A stretch of 64,000 nt of DNA from positions 721,877 through 785,876 of the forward strand of contig KL197709.1 in the NCBI GenBank assembly GCA_000697665.1, given 5' to 3'. Both the position numbers and the translations under genes were made by a program. This document shows, piece after piece, positions 47,887 to 57,432 of this stretch. Positions within the stretch are counted from its first letter, which is position 1. Each line of letters begins with the position of its first letter. The DNA is from Jaapia argillacea MUCL 33604 (taxonomy: Eukaryota > Basidiomycota > Agaricomycetes > Jaapiales > Jaapiaceae). The notes under the pieces are model-generated. The model was not told where the DNA came from and did not search any database. It saw only the letters and a list, made by a program, of their open reading frames with translations.

Positions 47887-50560
47887 ATGTCGAGTCAAAA
47901 TCAGCCGCCGTACCCCACCCTCGAGCAGGACCAGGAGGGGACAGGCGATGATCTTCCGACTTATGATGACCTTGCTGCAAAGAGTGGACCGAATTCAAGG
48001 TGAGCGCCCTGCTGGAAGGCTCCACTTCTTAACTTTACCTGATTGTGGGTTAGGTTTGGTCGATGGAAAGGCTGGGTAGAAAAACGGTGAGCGGGAGTGC
48101 TCTGACTGTCGCGTGACTATTCTCATTTGTTGTTCAGTGCAGCAGAACGATACGCGGATGTTACCAGAGAGGACCGAGTTGCGCGACGGGCCAGAGGATG
48201 GGATGTAAGTCCCGGCATTTGTATTCCACCACGCTCCGTTCAAAGACTCATCTTCAGTTTGTTTATCAAGATAGAACCAGCTGCCACTCAATCATCTGCA
48301 TCCTCGACGCCTCCTCCTCCTCCCTTTCCACCACCACCGCCCCCGCCCATCATCCTCAACGAGCCACAGCCACAGCCACCGACGCCCCAACTCCGGTTAC
48401 TAGTCAATAATATACGTCCTCTCCCTCCAATTCCTATCGAAACACCCGTCGTTCCCGAACCACCATCACCAGCGCCCCTTGTGTTGGAGCCAATAGCACC
48501 CACACATCTCACCCTAAGCTATTTTGGCTCAAGGTTCTTACCACATACTACAGCGCCCATACGAGCATTGCTGCCACTCCCCGCCGATCGGTTATTGCTC
48601 ATTGGACATGATGATGGATTATCTGTCCTCGATATGTACCCTCAAGAATGGGCGGAATATGGGCTTGTTACTAAGGGACCTAGTGAAGCCGCAGCGAGAT
48701 CGATTTGGGTGGGTGAAGCGTAAGTTATAGAGTTATCGTCCTTGGGACCTTGCTTATTGTCTCGCCATGGCAGCGTATACCAGTTATCCCTTCTGGAAGT
48801 CGAGAGCACGGACGATAATTCGCCACAAGGGGTTGTTTTAGCCCTTGTTGGTCTCTCAGAATCCGATTCGCCGAGGGAACAGGATAACCATCGAACTCTG
48901 CGCATGTATAACCTCTCAAGTTTGATCAGTCTCGCAAAATGGGCGATCGCACAGAAGGTATGTTCTATCATCCTCTCGTTCCCACTGCGATTTATCTAAC
49001 CGTGGCTGCGCAGGGTGCTCGTCCATTGGATCTTCGCAGACCAGCTCGTTGGCATCCCCAAACATCCCCTTTCAAGAAAGGCCATGGTCACTCGAATAGT
49101 ATAGCCAAAGGTATCCGATCTCTCATCACCGAGTCCCCCATCACTCCTTCCACCCAGGACCAATACATCCCACTTCGAGGCTCAACCACCTCTCTAACTT
49201 CCACGTTAGTAGGGGACACCCATAGTATGAAAGGCAAAGGTCCCAAATATTCTCCTCATCCGTTACGGGATCGGGATAATTCAGCCAGTTCGTCGGATTC
49301 CAGTTGGGATCTGGTTGATGATTTGCCATTGCGGTGGGCAACGGATTATGTGTCGCTCGCCTCCCCTGGGACGAGGTTGAGTAATTCCTCGGTGTTATCT
49401 TTTGATGTTTGGAAGGATGAGAATCGGAGGAGTCGGAGTGGGGCTTTGTTGGCGATCGCTACCAAGTCGAATATCCTTGTATACCAGACACCCAAGGGTG
49501 AAAGGGTGTTCAAATTCATCAAGGTTTGTATACATCGCCTTTATCGCTATTCCTGCCTCATGAACTTACTCCCCTTGCCCGACAGGAATTCTACACCCCG
49601 CTCGCTCCTCGATCCCTTACCTTCATCCAACAGTCCTTCCAAGAAACGGTTTCGCGTAGTCCTACGGACGCCGGTCGTACTCGTGTCCCCTCTTTCGGCA
49701 CCAATCGAGCTATGAGACGGTCATCGACACTGGTTGGTTCGACTCCTGACTACGGTACCCAACTTTGCCTCTTTGTCGTCTTCGACAAAAAAGCTGGCAT
49801 CATCCGAGTTGGCGATGCCGCTGTGGGCGAGGTGGAGATGTTTGAATCCAGAGATTCGCTATCCCCGACACCTACCGGAGGCTTTGGTTCTCGCCGAGGA
49901 CGGAACTCGATGGATGGGAGTCAGCAAGGATTTACCAAGGAGATCAAAGGGGGATGGATCCCTCCGACCCAAACCGATATCCCCATTAGCTCAGATCCTT
50001 CCTCCAACCTCTCATCTTTCACCCAAGGTGTTTCGATCCTCACTCGAGGAAAACAAACACACATTCTACGATCGCCACTACCCGCAGACATTCCTCGAAC
50101 ACCGCCAATCCAAGTCTTGTACTGGAAATACCCACCGAAACACGTCACAACGCGTGTATGCTATACCTGCGAAGAGGAGGGCTCGCAGCCTTTCCTTCAA
50201 CTTGTTGGCATGGGGGATGAAGGCGTTGAGGTGCTGGAGGTTTGGGTTTCATCACTGAACTCGAATGGTGAGAAGGGTAAGGGCAGAGCTCAGGATCCCG
50301 TCCGTGCCCATGTCGACCTTGGGGGTGATGTTGGATATCTGTCTATGGGAGGTCATTGGGATCGCCAGACCCATTCTCAGCTTGAGCGTTCGGATTCGAC
50401 GTCTTCCTTTGACAGTCTTGCCACTGAAGATATTGTCACGAAGCTCAAATACGAGCAGGGCATTTATGGGTGGGTGCGGAAGGGGACAGAGGATTGGAGA
50501 GTCTTTTGGGTTGGAGGTGTGGAGAGTCCACTGCACTCAGAGGCGCAACACGATGTATGA
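47887..50560 (+). CDS. Stand-alone CNH-domain protein
   Basis: Exons 47887-47999, 48054-48086, 48138-48204, 48271-48719, 48774-48957, 49014-49523 and 49586-50560 close to 776 residues. After a leader with LPTYDDLAAK, a basic segment (GRWKGWVEKRAAERYADV) and a polyproline run, the citron-homology (CNH) pattern appears in pieces: APIRALLPLPADRLLLIGHD, GLSVLDM, LRMYNLSSLISLAKW, GARPLDL, LLAIATKSNILVYQ and FKFIKEFYTPLAPRSLTF. CNH domains are beta-propeller-like and bind small GTPases or membranes in Rom2-type exchange factors, kinases and Vps39-like proteins. No kinase, DH or PH domain is present. LPTY resembles an LPxY site for Rsp5-type WW domains (inference). The acceptor at 48271 was chosen because the nearer one breaks the frame. 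Confidence 0.68.
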
Positions 50561-51969
50561 TTACCGCTGTTATTGGGAATCTTGTAAGATGGGATTTGTA
50601 GTATGGGTCATCATTAATTTCAGTATTGGGACCTATCGGAACAACATGTCCAGCCAAGCAAGAATGTGAGGGACTCGTATGTACCTGCGCGAGAGTTTCG
50701 CGGAGGGTTGTTCGGGTCGGGAATGATAGTGCATTGGAGATTGCAACGGAGAACGATCTCAATGACCTAGTGAACTTCCTGATGAAATTGGATGAAAACT
50801 GATGACAAGGCGAGTTTCTGGCCTCCGTGCTCCCCCCACACTTCATCACATGAACACTGGTCTGAGCTTGCGCTACGTCGGGGTCTTCCAGATGTACAGG
50901 GTTTGCCGATCGGCTGTGGACAGAACTCTGCCAATACATGGGCTTCTCTCAATCATAATTCGATTTCACCCAGGATCGAGTAGGTTCACGTCAGGGGTGG
51001 GGTCAGTGAGAGCATTGCAGAGCTCCGGATGCAATGTGTACGCAGATGGGCATCAGGTGTGATGAGGGCAAAGGGGTCGAAGTCAAAGCTTTATATAATG
51101 CAAACAAACGCAGCAACGCGCAAGTATCCTTTCAAGTCTGAATAATGTTACAGGATGCGCAATGGCAGTGAATGTACTCGAAGGAGCTGGAGCAAGCATG
51201 GTATCCGAGCAACACGAGCTTGGACGCGTCAGAGAATGCAGTGTTTTCCATCCCCGGTTCAATGTGATAGGAGATTGTGAGGAAATGGGGTGGCAAAGTA
51301 ATTAGTGCATACTTCTATGGCCAGAGTAGTTGTAGTCTCGTCACCAGACTCTCTGCTCAGGAGGGAAGCAGAAAGAAGAGGAGAACGGTAGACGGGGTAG
51401 TGAGCAGAGATTACCCTGCGACGATTTTCTCTTTCCCTCATGTTTTCCCGGGATGCTAACGCTGTATCCCAGCACTAGCACTTGTGAGAAATATCTGTAG
51501 CCAACAGGAAACTCGGGAGATCGTGACCGAGCCGCAAGCTGACTCGTCAAGCAAGTCAAAGAAGGCGTCCTTCTCGTCAGAGGACAGTAGAGAATACCAT
51601 CCTAATATTCAAGAGTCCAGCTGGAATGCTTCAACACTGAAGATCGGAAGCTCTGTTGCACGAGGAAGGAAGCTAAAAACATCTAGAACGTATGGAGGAT
51701 TGGAGGGCTGAATGCGTTGCCCCATCCAGCTTCAAATTCGCACTGCCATAGGCTGTATCGTTCAAGCTTCAAGCACGCATAATTTCTGCTAGTTCTAGAC
51801 AGTACAAACAAACCTGCGTTATAGGGAAATACGAAAGAACATCGAGAGAGGAGAATGGAAGTGATAGGGTCAGTCACTAAACATGGAAATGTTGTATAGA
51901 CAGTGTCATAGAGAACAATCGAATGTGGGGGTAACGAGCTGGTCGGCGACGGCGGAGCCACAAAACCAG
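50561..51969. other. 1.4-kb convergent intergenic stretch
   Basis: Lies between the ends of the CNH gene (plus) and the Gln/Pro-rich gene (minus). It contains only short unsupported frames, and no repeat or RNA gene was recognised. Confidence 0.4.
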
Positions 51970-53061
51970 TTAGCCCCAATTAAAGAGATCAAAACTCTCC
52001 TGCCCACTCTGTTCTCCTGAAGGGCTGCCATGAGGGACTGGAGTCGACGAAGCGCCTCTGACGGGAGTCGGGGCTCGGCCTTGCTGAGCAGAAGCCGAAG
52101 GAGAGCCAGCGTACGGGTAATGATTCGCGTTTTGTGACCACGTTTGCGATGGATTGATGCCTGTAGGAGACGGTCCACCAGGACCTGCACTACCCGGCGG
52201 AGACATGCCATACGAACCCTGATGACTCTGTACCTGACCCTGACCATGGCTTTGGTTGATAGCCATAGCCATCTGCTGCGGCCATCCGGCCTGACCCAAT
52301 TGCTGAGGGTTGATATATCCGCTCCGAGCAGCCGCTTGTTGTTGCCCCTCTAACAACGCCCTGTGATACTCGTCTTGAGACTGCGACTGCTGTGCATGCA
52401 TTTGCTGGGCTGATGGAACGCGCATAGGAACTCGTGGCGTCATCGGGGACTGAGCATTATCGGAAGGCGAACGATTGCTCCGTGCGATCCCAGGCATGGT
52501 TGAAGGGTTTGAGCGAAGGGCAGGGAAGGACTGGGACTCTCCAGCACCAAGCATGGGTGACCGTCCATCAGCGCTATGCGGCGGAGACGACGCTTGGCCT
52601 TGCCGCATTGCAGCCTGAGTCGCATCGTACATTTGCGCGTTCATCATAGCCGGGTTGATCGTAGAGTTTCCTCCACTTCGCATTGCTTCTTGTTGTTTCA
52701 TGAGAAGATACTGTTGTTGCTGAGGCGTCAACTGGTTCCATTTGAGGGCTGCCATTCCACCTTGTGGCTGTGGGGTAGGACCAGACGAACCGCCGGGCGC
52801 CATGTGTGACATGCCAGCATTCGGAGCGGACTGCAAAGATCCATCTTGGGAAGCTTGAGCGTGCTGGCTCATCGCCGAGGCTTGCTGCGACGCGGGACTT
52901 GTGGCGTTCATGCCTGGGAACTGCGATGATCCGGGCATGTTCGCACCAGCCGGAGCTTGCTGTTGTGACATATTGGGTGCCTGTCCGAATCCCATCATAG
53001 GTGTGCCAGGGCGAACTGATTTGCCCTCGGAATCAACATTGCGTACTGGATGACTCTCCAT
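51970..53061 (-). CDS. Gln/Pro/Ser/Met-rich protein, possibly a transcription cofactor, perhaps 5'-truncated
   Basis: Function is not recognised. The frame codes 363 residues of low complexity rich in Gln, Ser, Pro, Gly and Met, with short near-repeats (MSQQQAP, LTPQQQQYLLMKQQEAM, VPSAQQMHAQQSQSQDEYH) and the C-terminus SGQESFDLFNWG. Such composition is usual for parts of SWI/SNF, Mediator or similar cofactors, by inference only. The ATG at 53061 is the first in frame, but a good acceptor (ATCTAG) lies 12 bases upstream of it and keeps the frame open, so the true protein may start in exons further right. That side is interrupted by an assembly gap about 380 bases away. Confidence 0.5.
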   Translation of the reverse strand: MESHPVRNVDSEGKSVRPGTPMMGFGQAPNMSQQQAPAGANMPGSSQFPGMNATSPASQQASAMSQHAQASQDGSLQSAPNAGMSHMAPGGSSGPTPQPQGGMAALKWNQLTPQQQQYLLMKQQEAMRSGGNSTINPAMMNAQMYDATQAAMRQGQASSPPHSADGRSPMLGAGESQSFPALRSNPSTMPGIARSNRSPSDNAQSPMTPRVPMRVPSAQQMHAQQSQSQDEYHRALLEGQQQAAARSGYINPQQLGQAGWPQQMAMAINQSHGQGQVQSHQGSYGMSPPGSAGPGGPSPTGINPSQTWSQNANHYPYAGSPSASAQQGRAPTPVRGASSTPVPHGSPSGEQSGQESFDLFNWG

Positions 53062-53350
53062 AGCCGTATTTTCTAGATCCCAGTTTCTAAATGTCGTTGC
53101 CAGGTCACAAACGCCAACCTAGGCTGCTTCTGATGGGACCTTGTGTCTGCTACGAAGGTTGTCGCAGTGAGGCGAAGTCATGATTTCCAGACTCTTCGCT
53201 CGGTGTTTCTCATGACCACTTTGGGGATAGGCGGGAGATGCGACCAATTCAACGTCTAGGCGGCATCCGGGAGGACCAATTCAACACCCAGAATGTGATA
53301 CGCGATGGTAACCGATGTCAAGAAAGGGTTTACAAGGCCGATTCTGTTAA

Positions 53351-53373
53351 CAGAGGGGGTATTAACCCCTCTG
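53351..53373. repeat. Perfect 8-base inverted repeat next to the gap
   Basis: CAGAGGGG at 53351-53358 is complementary to CCCCTCTG at 53366-53373 across a 7-base loop. It ends 8 bases before the 57-base sequence that is duplicated at the gap. A stable hairpin here could hinder sequencing. Confidence 0.5.
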
Positions 53374-53380
53374 CAGATGC

Positions 53381-53437
53381 TAAAGCGCGCTGGTGGCAAT
53401 GAGTCCGCTCTGGACTGTTTATGTGGGCCAGTTGCCT
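53381..53437 (+). repeat. 57-base direct repeat, left copy, abutting the gap
   Basis: This sequence is identical over all 57 bases to 53833-53889 and ends exactly where the run of unknown bases begins. See the gap entry. Confidence 0.95.
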
Positions 53438-53832
53438 NNNNNNNNNNNNNNNNNNNNNNNNNNNNNNNNNNNNNNNNNNNNNNNNNNNNNNNNNNNNNNN
53501 NNNNNNNNNNNNNNNNNNNNNNNNNNNNNNNNNNNNNNNNNNNNNNNNNNNNNNNNNNNNNNNNNNNNNNNNNNNNNNNNNNNNNNNNNNNNNNNNNNNN
53601 NNNNNNNNNNNNNNNNNNNNNNNNNNNNNNNNNNNNNNNNNNNNNNNNNNNNNNNNNNNNNNNNNNNNNNNNNNNNNNNNNNNNNNNNNNNNNNNNNNNN
53701 NNNNNNNNNNNNNNNNNNNNNNNNNNNNNNNNNNNNNNNNNNNNNNNNNNNNNNNNNNNNNNNNNNNNNNNNNNNNNNNNNNNNNNNNNNNNNNNNNNNN
53801 NNNNNNNNNNNNNNNNNNNNNNNNNNNNNNNN
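53438..53832. other. Assembly gap (395 unknown bases)
   Basis: A run of N. Both edges carry the same 57 bases, which suggests two contig ends that overlap in reality, or a repeat that the assembler could not cross. Any coding frame drawn across it is meaningless. Confidence 0.98.
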
Positions 53833-53889
53833 TAAAGCGCGCTGGTGGCAATGAGTCCGCTCTGGACTGTTTATGTGGGCCAGTTGCCT
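53833..53889 (+). repeat. 57-base direct repeat, right copy, abutting the gap
   Basis: Starts at the first known base after the gap and matches the left copy at every position. Unique sequence follows. Confidence 0.95.
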
Positions 53890-54089
53890 CGAAGTTCATC
53901 ACAGTAGTCACAAAATGACATCAGAATGTCGGCAAAACAAGATTTAGAGACGGAATTTAGAAATCCTGAGCCGTAAATCCTTATGGAGAGTCATCCACTG
54001 TCGTGTGTAAATAGGGACTGTTAACGGGTCTAGAGTAGTTGCTCCGAGAGAAAGTTGAAAGGCGAGAACCGCCGCCGTTAATGTTCGAG

Positions 54090-54308
54090 AACAACGCACT
54101 CTCCAGTGCAGAGGCCGAAAGACTCGCCTCTACATGAAGCAAGCAAAGAGTTAATAGCAGGCGGACGGCTGAGAGATATATGAGGACGGACCACTGAGAT
54201 CACTGAAACTGCTAGCCGAACTCTCATGATTACTACTTTTCTCACTGCCTCCGGCACTCAAAGGCTGTCCCGCACTTCCATTGTCCCCACCCCCACCGAT
54301 TCTACCTG
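54090..54308 (-). repeat. Tail-duplication unit, copy A (ATG29 C-terminus and 3' flank)
   Basis: This segment aligns by eye with 55216-55430 at roughly 80 percent, covering the last about 50 codons of ATG29 and about 60 bases beyond the stop. Copy A has an 18-base in-frame stretch (six codons, QPLSAG) lacking in the other copy. Both copies lie in the same orientation about 1.1 kb apart. Confidence 0.7.
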
Positions 54309-55160
54309 GACTCGCAGGAGACGTAGACTTTGCTTTCCCTTTGCCAATTTGGGATCTGAGAGAACTGGACGTAGAGGAGGTGGTTGTGTATGGTGCATGA
54401 ACGAGCCCCAAAGCATCACGAGTCATCATTCTCTCCAAATCCTTCAGCTTCTTCTGTAAGATCTCTTGTTCCTCCGCGTCCCGTTCAGCCTTATCGGCTC
54501 CGCTGGCTTCTTCAGATTCAGAGTCCGAAGAACCAGAGTGGGAGGATGGGGGTGAGGGTGGTGGGAGGCTTAAGCGAGTATGAGGGTGGCTTGGGTTCGA
54601 GTTTCGCTTCGCATTCATGTGTTCGCCTTTCAGGTTCAGCGTAGAGGAAGATAGTGTCTTTGAATGTCGTGAGGAAAGAGAGGTGAGACGGGTGCGTGGG
54701 ATCGGGGGTAGTCCACCAATGCCTAAACCAAGAGGAGTGGCAATCCGAGCAGAGGAGGATGGGCGTGTGGAGCCAGCTGAATCGAGACGACTTGAACTTC
54801 TTCGAGGGAACGACGGCTTGTCAGAAATGTCCTCGGGATTGCTAACCGCACTCGTGGGTGATGTGATTGTGGCGGTCGACGTCTTCGTGAGGGATGTAGG
54901 ACTGAGAGCTCCCGTGATGTGTTGTAGACCTCGTAAATCTTGTTCGTATCGTGTCTGTGCGCGATAAAGTAGATAAGGCAGTGGTACTTGGAGGTGCGCT
55001 GCCAGACCCTTCCCTGAACAAGAAGAATATCAGCGAGAGGAAGACGTGTGGTTCAAAGAACTTGGAGGCACTCACAATCCGTTCCACCGCTATCTGGAGA
55101 TCTGGACCGGGAAATAACTTCCCAAAGAATGTTTTCCTTGTCCGTGGTCCATTCTATATG
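54151..55160 (-). CDS. ATG29: Autophagy protein Atg29 (5' end unresolved)
   Basis: Atg29 joins Atg17 and Atg31 in the scaffold that starts autophagosome formation. The final exon is 55013-54151; the preceding one ends at 55076 and is open upstream. Across this splice the family core reads HIEWTTDKENILWEVISRSR, GGTDWKGLAAHLQVPLPYLL and YRAQTRYEQDLRGL, with the Trp of DW split by the intron. Further on, ADKAERDAEEQEILQKKLKD and LERMMTRDALGLV match the conserved C-terminal helix, and the tail ends SSASSFSDLSGPSSYIS. The usual N-terminal strand (VxRLPxxRP type) before the core is missing or degraded. The nearest upstream in-frame ATG (55289) overlaps the stop codon of the duplicated tail. The reported right border is the last confident codon, not a start. 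Confidence 0.72.
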
Positions 55161-55215
55161 AGCTTCAAGGATACATAAAGGCTCGGTGATTGGACGGTAC
55201 ACGAACAGAACGTAC

Positions 55216-55430
55216 ACGAGGACAACGCACTCTCTAGTGCAGATATCGAGAGACTTGCTTTTACACAAAGCAAGCAAGGAGTTAGCCATAGGGGCCGGTC
55301 GGCGGAGAGATAGACGAAGACTGACCACTGATATCACTGAAACTGCTAGCCGAACTCCCATGATAACTGCTCTTCTCACTGCCTCCTGCACTTCCGTTGT
55401 CCCCACCCCCACCTCCCAGTGTTCTCACAG
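55216..55430 (-). repeat. Tail-duplication unit, copy B, directly upstream of ATG29
   Basis: Second copy of the ATG29 tail and its 3' flank. It lies where the promoter and first codons of ATG29 are expected. Between its end (about 55,216) and the first confident ATG29 codon (55160) only some 55 bases remain. Confidence 0.7.
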
Positions 55431-55729
55431 GTGAGGGGCGTGTCTCTGCAGCAGTAAAGGTAGTGAATTCATCCTGAACATTGTCGGGTCCTCCATGAGG
55501 AGGGATCTCGGCGTTGTCACTCTCTTCATCAGAAGGTGCAATAAGTGATGGAGGGGAGGCGGATATGGGCGTTGGGTCGATCACTGGGCCGTGATTCTCA
55601 TTGTCCTCACAGCGGAGGCTCCCTGTCGCCTCGTTCTCGGAGGGTGCGGTTGAGGCAGAAACCGGGATAGTGTCAGCTCTGAGACCATCATTTTCGCCCT
55701 CACTGAGAAGCTGCTCTATCACCACCATA
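55282..55729 (-). CDS. Open frame ending in a duplicated ATG29 tail, possible relic or chimeric gene
   Basis: A single open frame from ATG 55729 (MVVIEQLLSEGE) codes about 148 residues. The last about 45 (GGGGGDNGSAGGSEKSSYHG, then SSASSFSDISGQSSSIS) repeat the ATG29 tail next door, while the first 100 are acidic and unrelated to Atg29 (APSDEESDNAEIPPHGGPDN). The Atg29 core is absent. It may be a decayed partial duplicate, a small chimeric gene, or a last exon of the gene to its right, whose frame ends at 55791. A donor-like GTAAGT occurs just upstream near 55,760, but no sensible splice was found. Purifying selection cannot be judged by eye. Confidence 0.4.
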
Positions 55730-55790
55730 TTCGCTGAGGAAAGCCACACTTACCCAAGAAGGGTAATAAACACCTGTGTATATGTAGCTC

Positions 55791-57123
55791 TTAATCCCGG
55801 AGCGATTGATTGTTGGACGGATGGAGCGATCCTTGAAGCTGTTGGAAAGAGGGCGGATCCGCAATCACTAGGAGACAACCACCTTGATTCTCAAGCGCTC
55901 TCGAGGAGAAAATTTCAATAAACACTAATAAATACCTTTGAAGGAGCTGAGTCAATTTCAACAAAGACGAGATCCTTGGGCAGTCTGGTAGTAGACAGTC
56001 CCGGACACCAGCTAAGATTGAGCTAGCAAATCGATCGATCCCGCTGATGTCCATCACGATTCGTTGGTGGGAAATATCGATATCGTGCCGGTTGATATCC
56101 ATGTCTTCAATAAGATGTACAGCAGCATCACACATCTTACCAACTAATGAGAACAGACGTTCCCTCTCTCGGTTCTTCCAAAATGCCGACAAACCTAGTA
56201 CCCCTGCTAGGTACCTGATAGCGGTAAACTTGGGATAGTCAGAAGGATCACTAAAGTGGCGATGAAATGAGGAAGCGGCTAGCTCGACGAAAGACAATGC
56301 GGCACTCACTCGGTGATCCTCGCCAACAAAGTTTCAGAGACACCACGAACCTGACCATCCAGCAAGCCCAATTCACGGGGATAACAGTGTTCCACTTCGC
56401 GGGTAACTTCATTGTCCGACACACAGAACGCTGCAAATTGCATCTTCCAAACCCATTCCAGGGGCAGTTCTTCCTCGCTTTGACTTTCCCACCCCAACGG
56501 GTGAGCCTGAGCTTTGCTTTGATTGTTGTTTGTCGCCGGTACCGTGACAAGCGGGCGAAGTAGCCTTCGCACACCTGGGTAGGCAGTGCACAGTTTTACA
56601 ATGCATTCGAATGTCTGAAGCCTGGTGCTTGGTGGGTTTCGCCTGCAGCACGCAACATTCAAAACCACATGATGGCTTAACTTTTGCCATGTTGATAACT
56701 AGCGAAAACTCACCAATGGGCGTAATCAATGAGCTTTCTGCAATTGGTTTGCAGACATTTCATCCATAAAGCTTCAAGCTTCAGGTCGTCGTCAGCCCCA
56801 TCTAAGTTGTGAAATGTAGCATGGAGGTCGTCCAGCTTTGATTCGATGCCTTCTCTTCGTTTTCCGAGAATCTTCTCAATGCGTTGGGTGGCTTTGTACG
56901 GCCCAGCTCCCAATCCATAGGCAATTCGATTTACCACCACTTCTACTCCCTTTCCTAGGAAACAAGACAATTGGTCGATGACTCCTCCTAGGCCGTGAGA
57001 GGCGTGCACAACAACCAGCTTTGTGTGTCGAGCAGAGGCCAACGTTAACCGTCCGCAGGGCCGTGGGCCCGGGGGCTCGGGTATGACAGTAAGTCGCCGA
57101 TGGTCGTCAACTTCAAGGCTCAT
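55791..57123 (-). CDS. Unknown protein of about 400 residues
   Basis: Not recognised. Exons 57123-56714, 56642-56310 and 56250-55791 close in frame to 400 residues, with consensus splice sites. It has no signal peptide, no obvious membrane segment and no known motif. Visible features are a charged helical stretch (RIEKILGKRREGIESKLDDL), four Cys spread through exons 1 and 2, and a probably helical third exon (YLAGVLGLSAFWKNRERERL, DAAVHLIEDMDINRHDIDIS, LLKLTQLLQRYLLVFIEIF). The start at 57123 (MSLEVDDHR) is the second in-frame ATG; one at 57327 would add 68 residues. It sits between the duplicated ATG29 tail and a broken membrane gene, so it belongs to the rearranged segment. Confidence 0.48.
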
Positions 57124-57432
57124 CACTGATATCTTGTTGTTGCTAAGTGACAGGAACTCGTGGATGGAGTTGGGTTTGGGCCGCAGCTTAGCTGCAGTAA
57201 TAGAGAGGCATACCGTCGCGCTGGTTACACCGCCCAACCTCATGCTGTCAAACAAGCTGTGTCTTCGTTTTGCATATGGAAACGGCACCACTGCAATGCT
57301 CTGTAAATGAGCATGTGCAGTTCTCAAACTGCTCTTCCACCTTCACCACGGAGTTGCTCGTCAGGCGTCAAGCCAAGTGAACGTTTTTGAAACGAACCCA
57401 AGTTCTACACTGCCTTCTTGATCAACTGCCAG

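Noticed and set aside
53305-53918. Long open frames across the gap
   Set aside because: They consist mostly of unknown bases.
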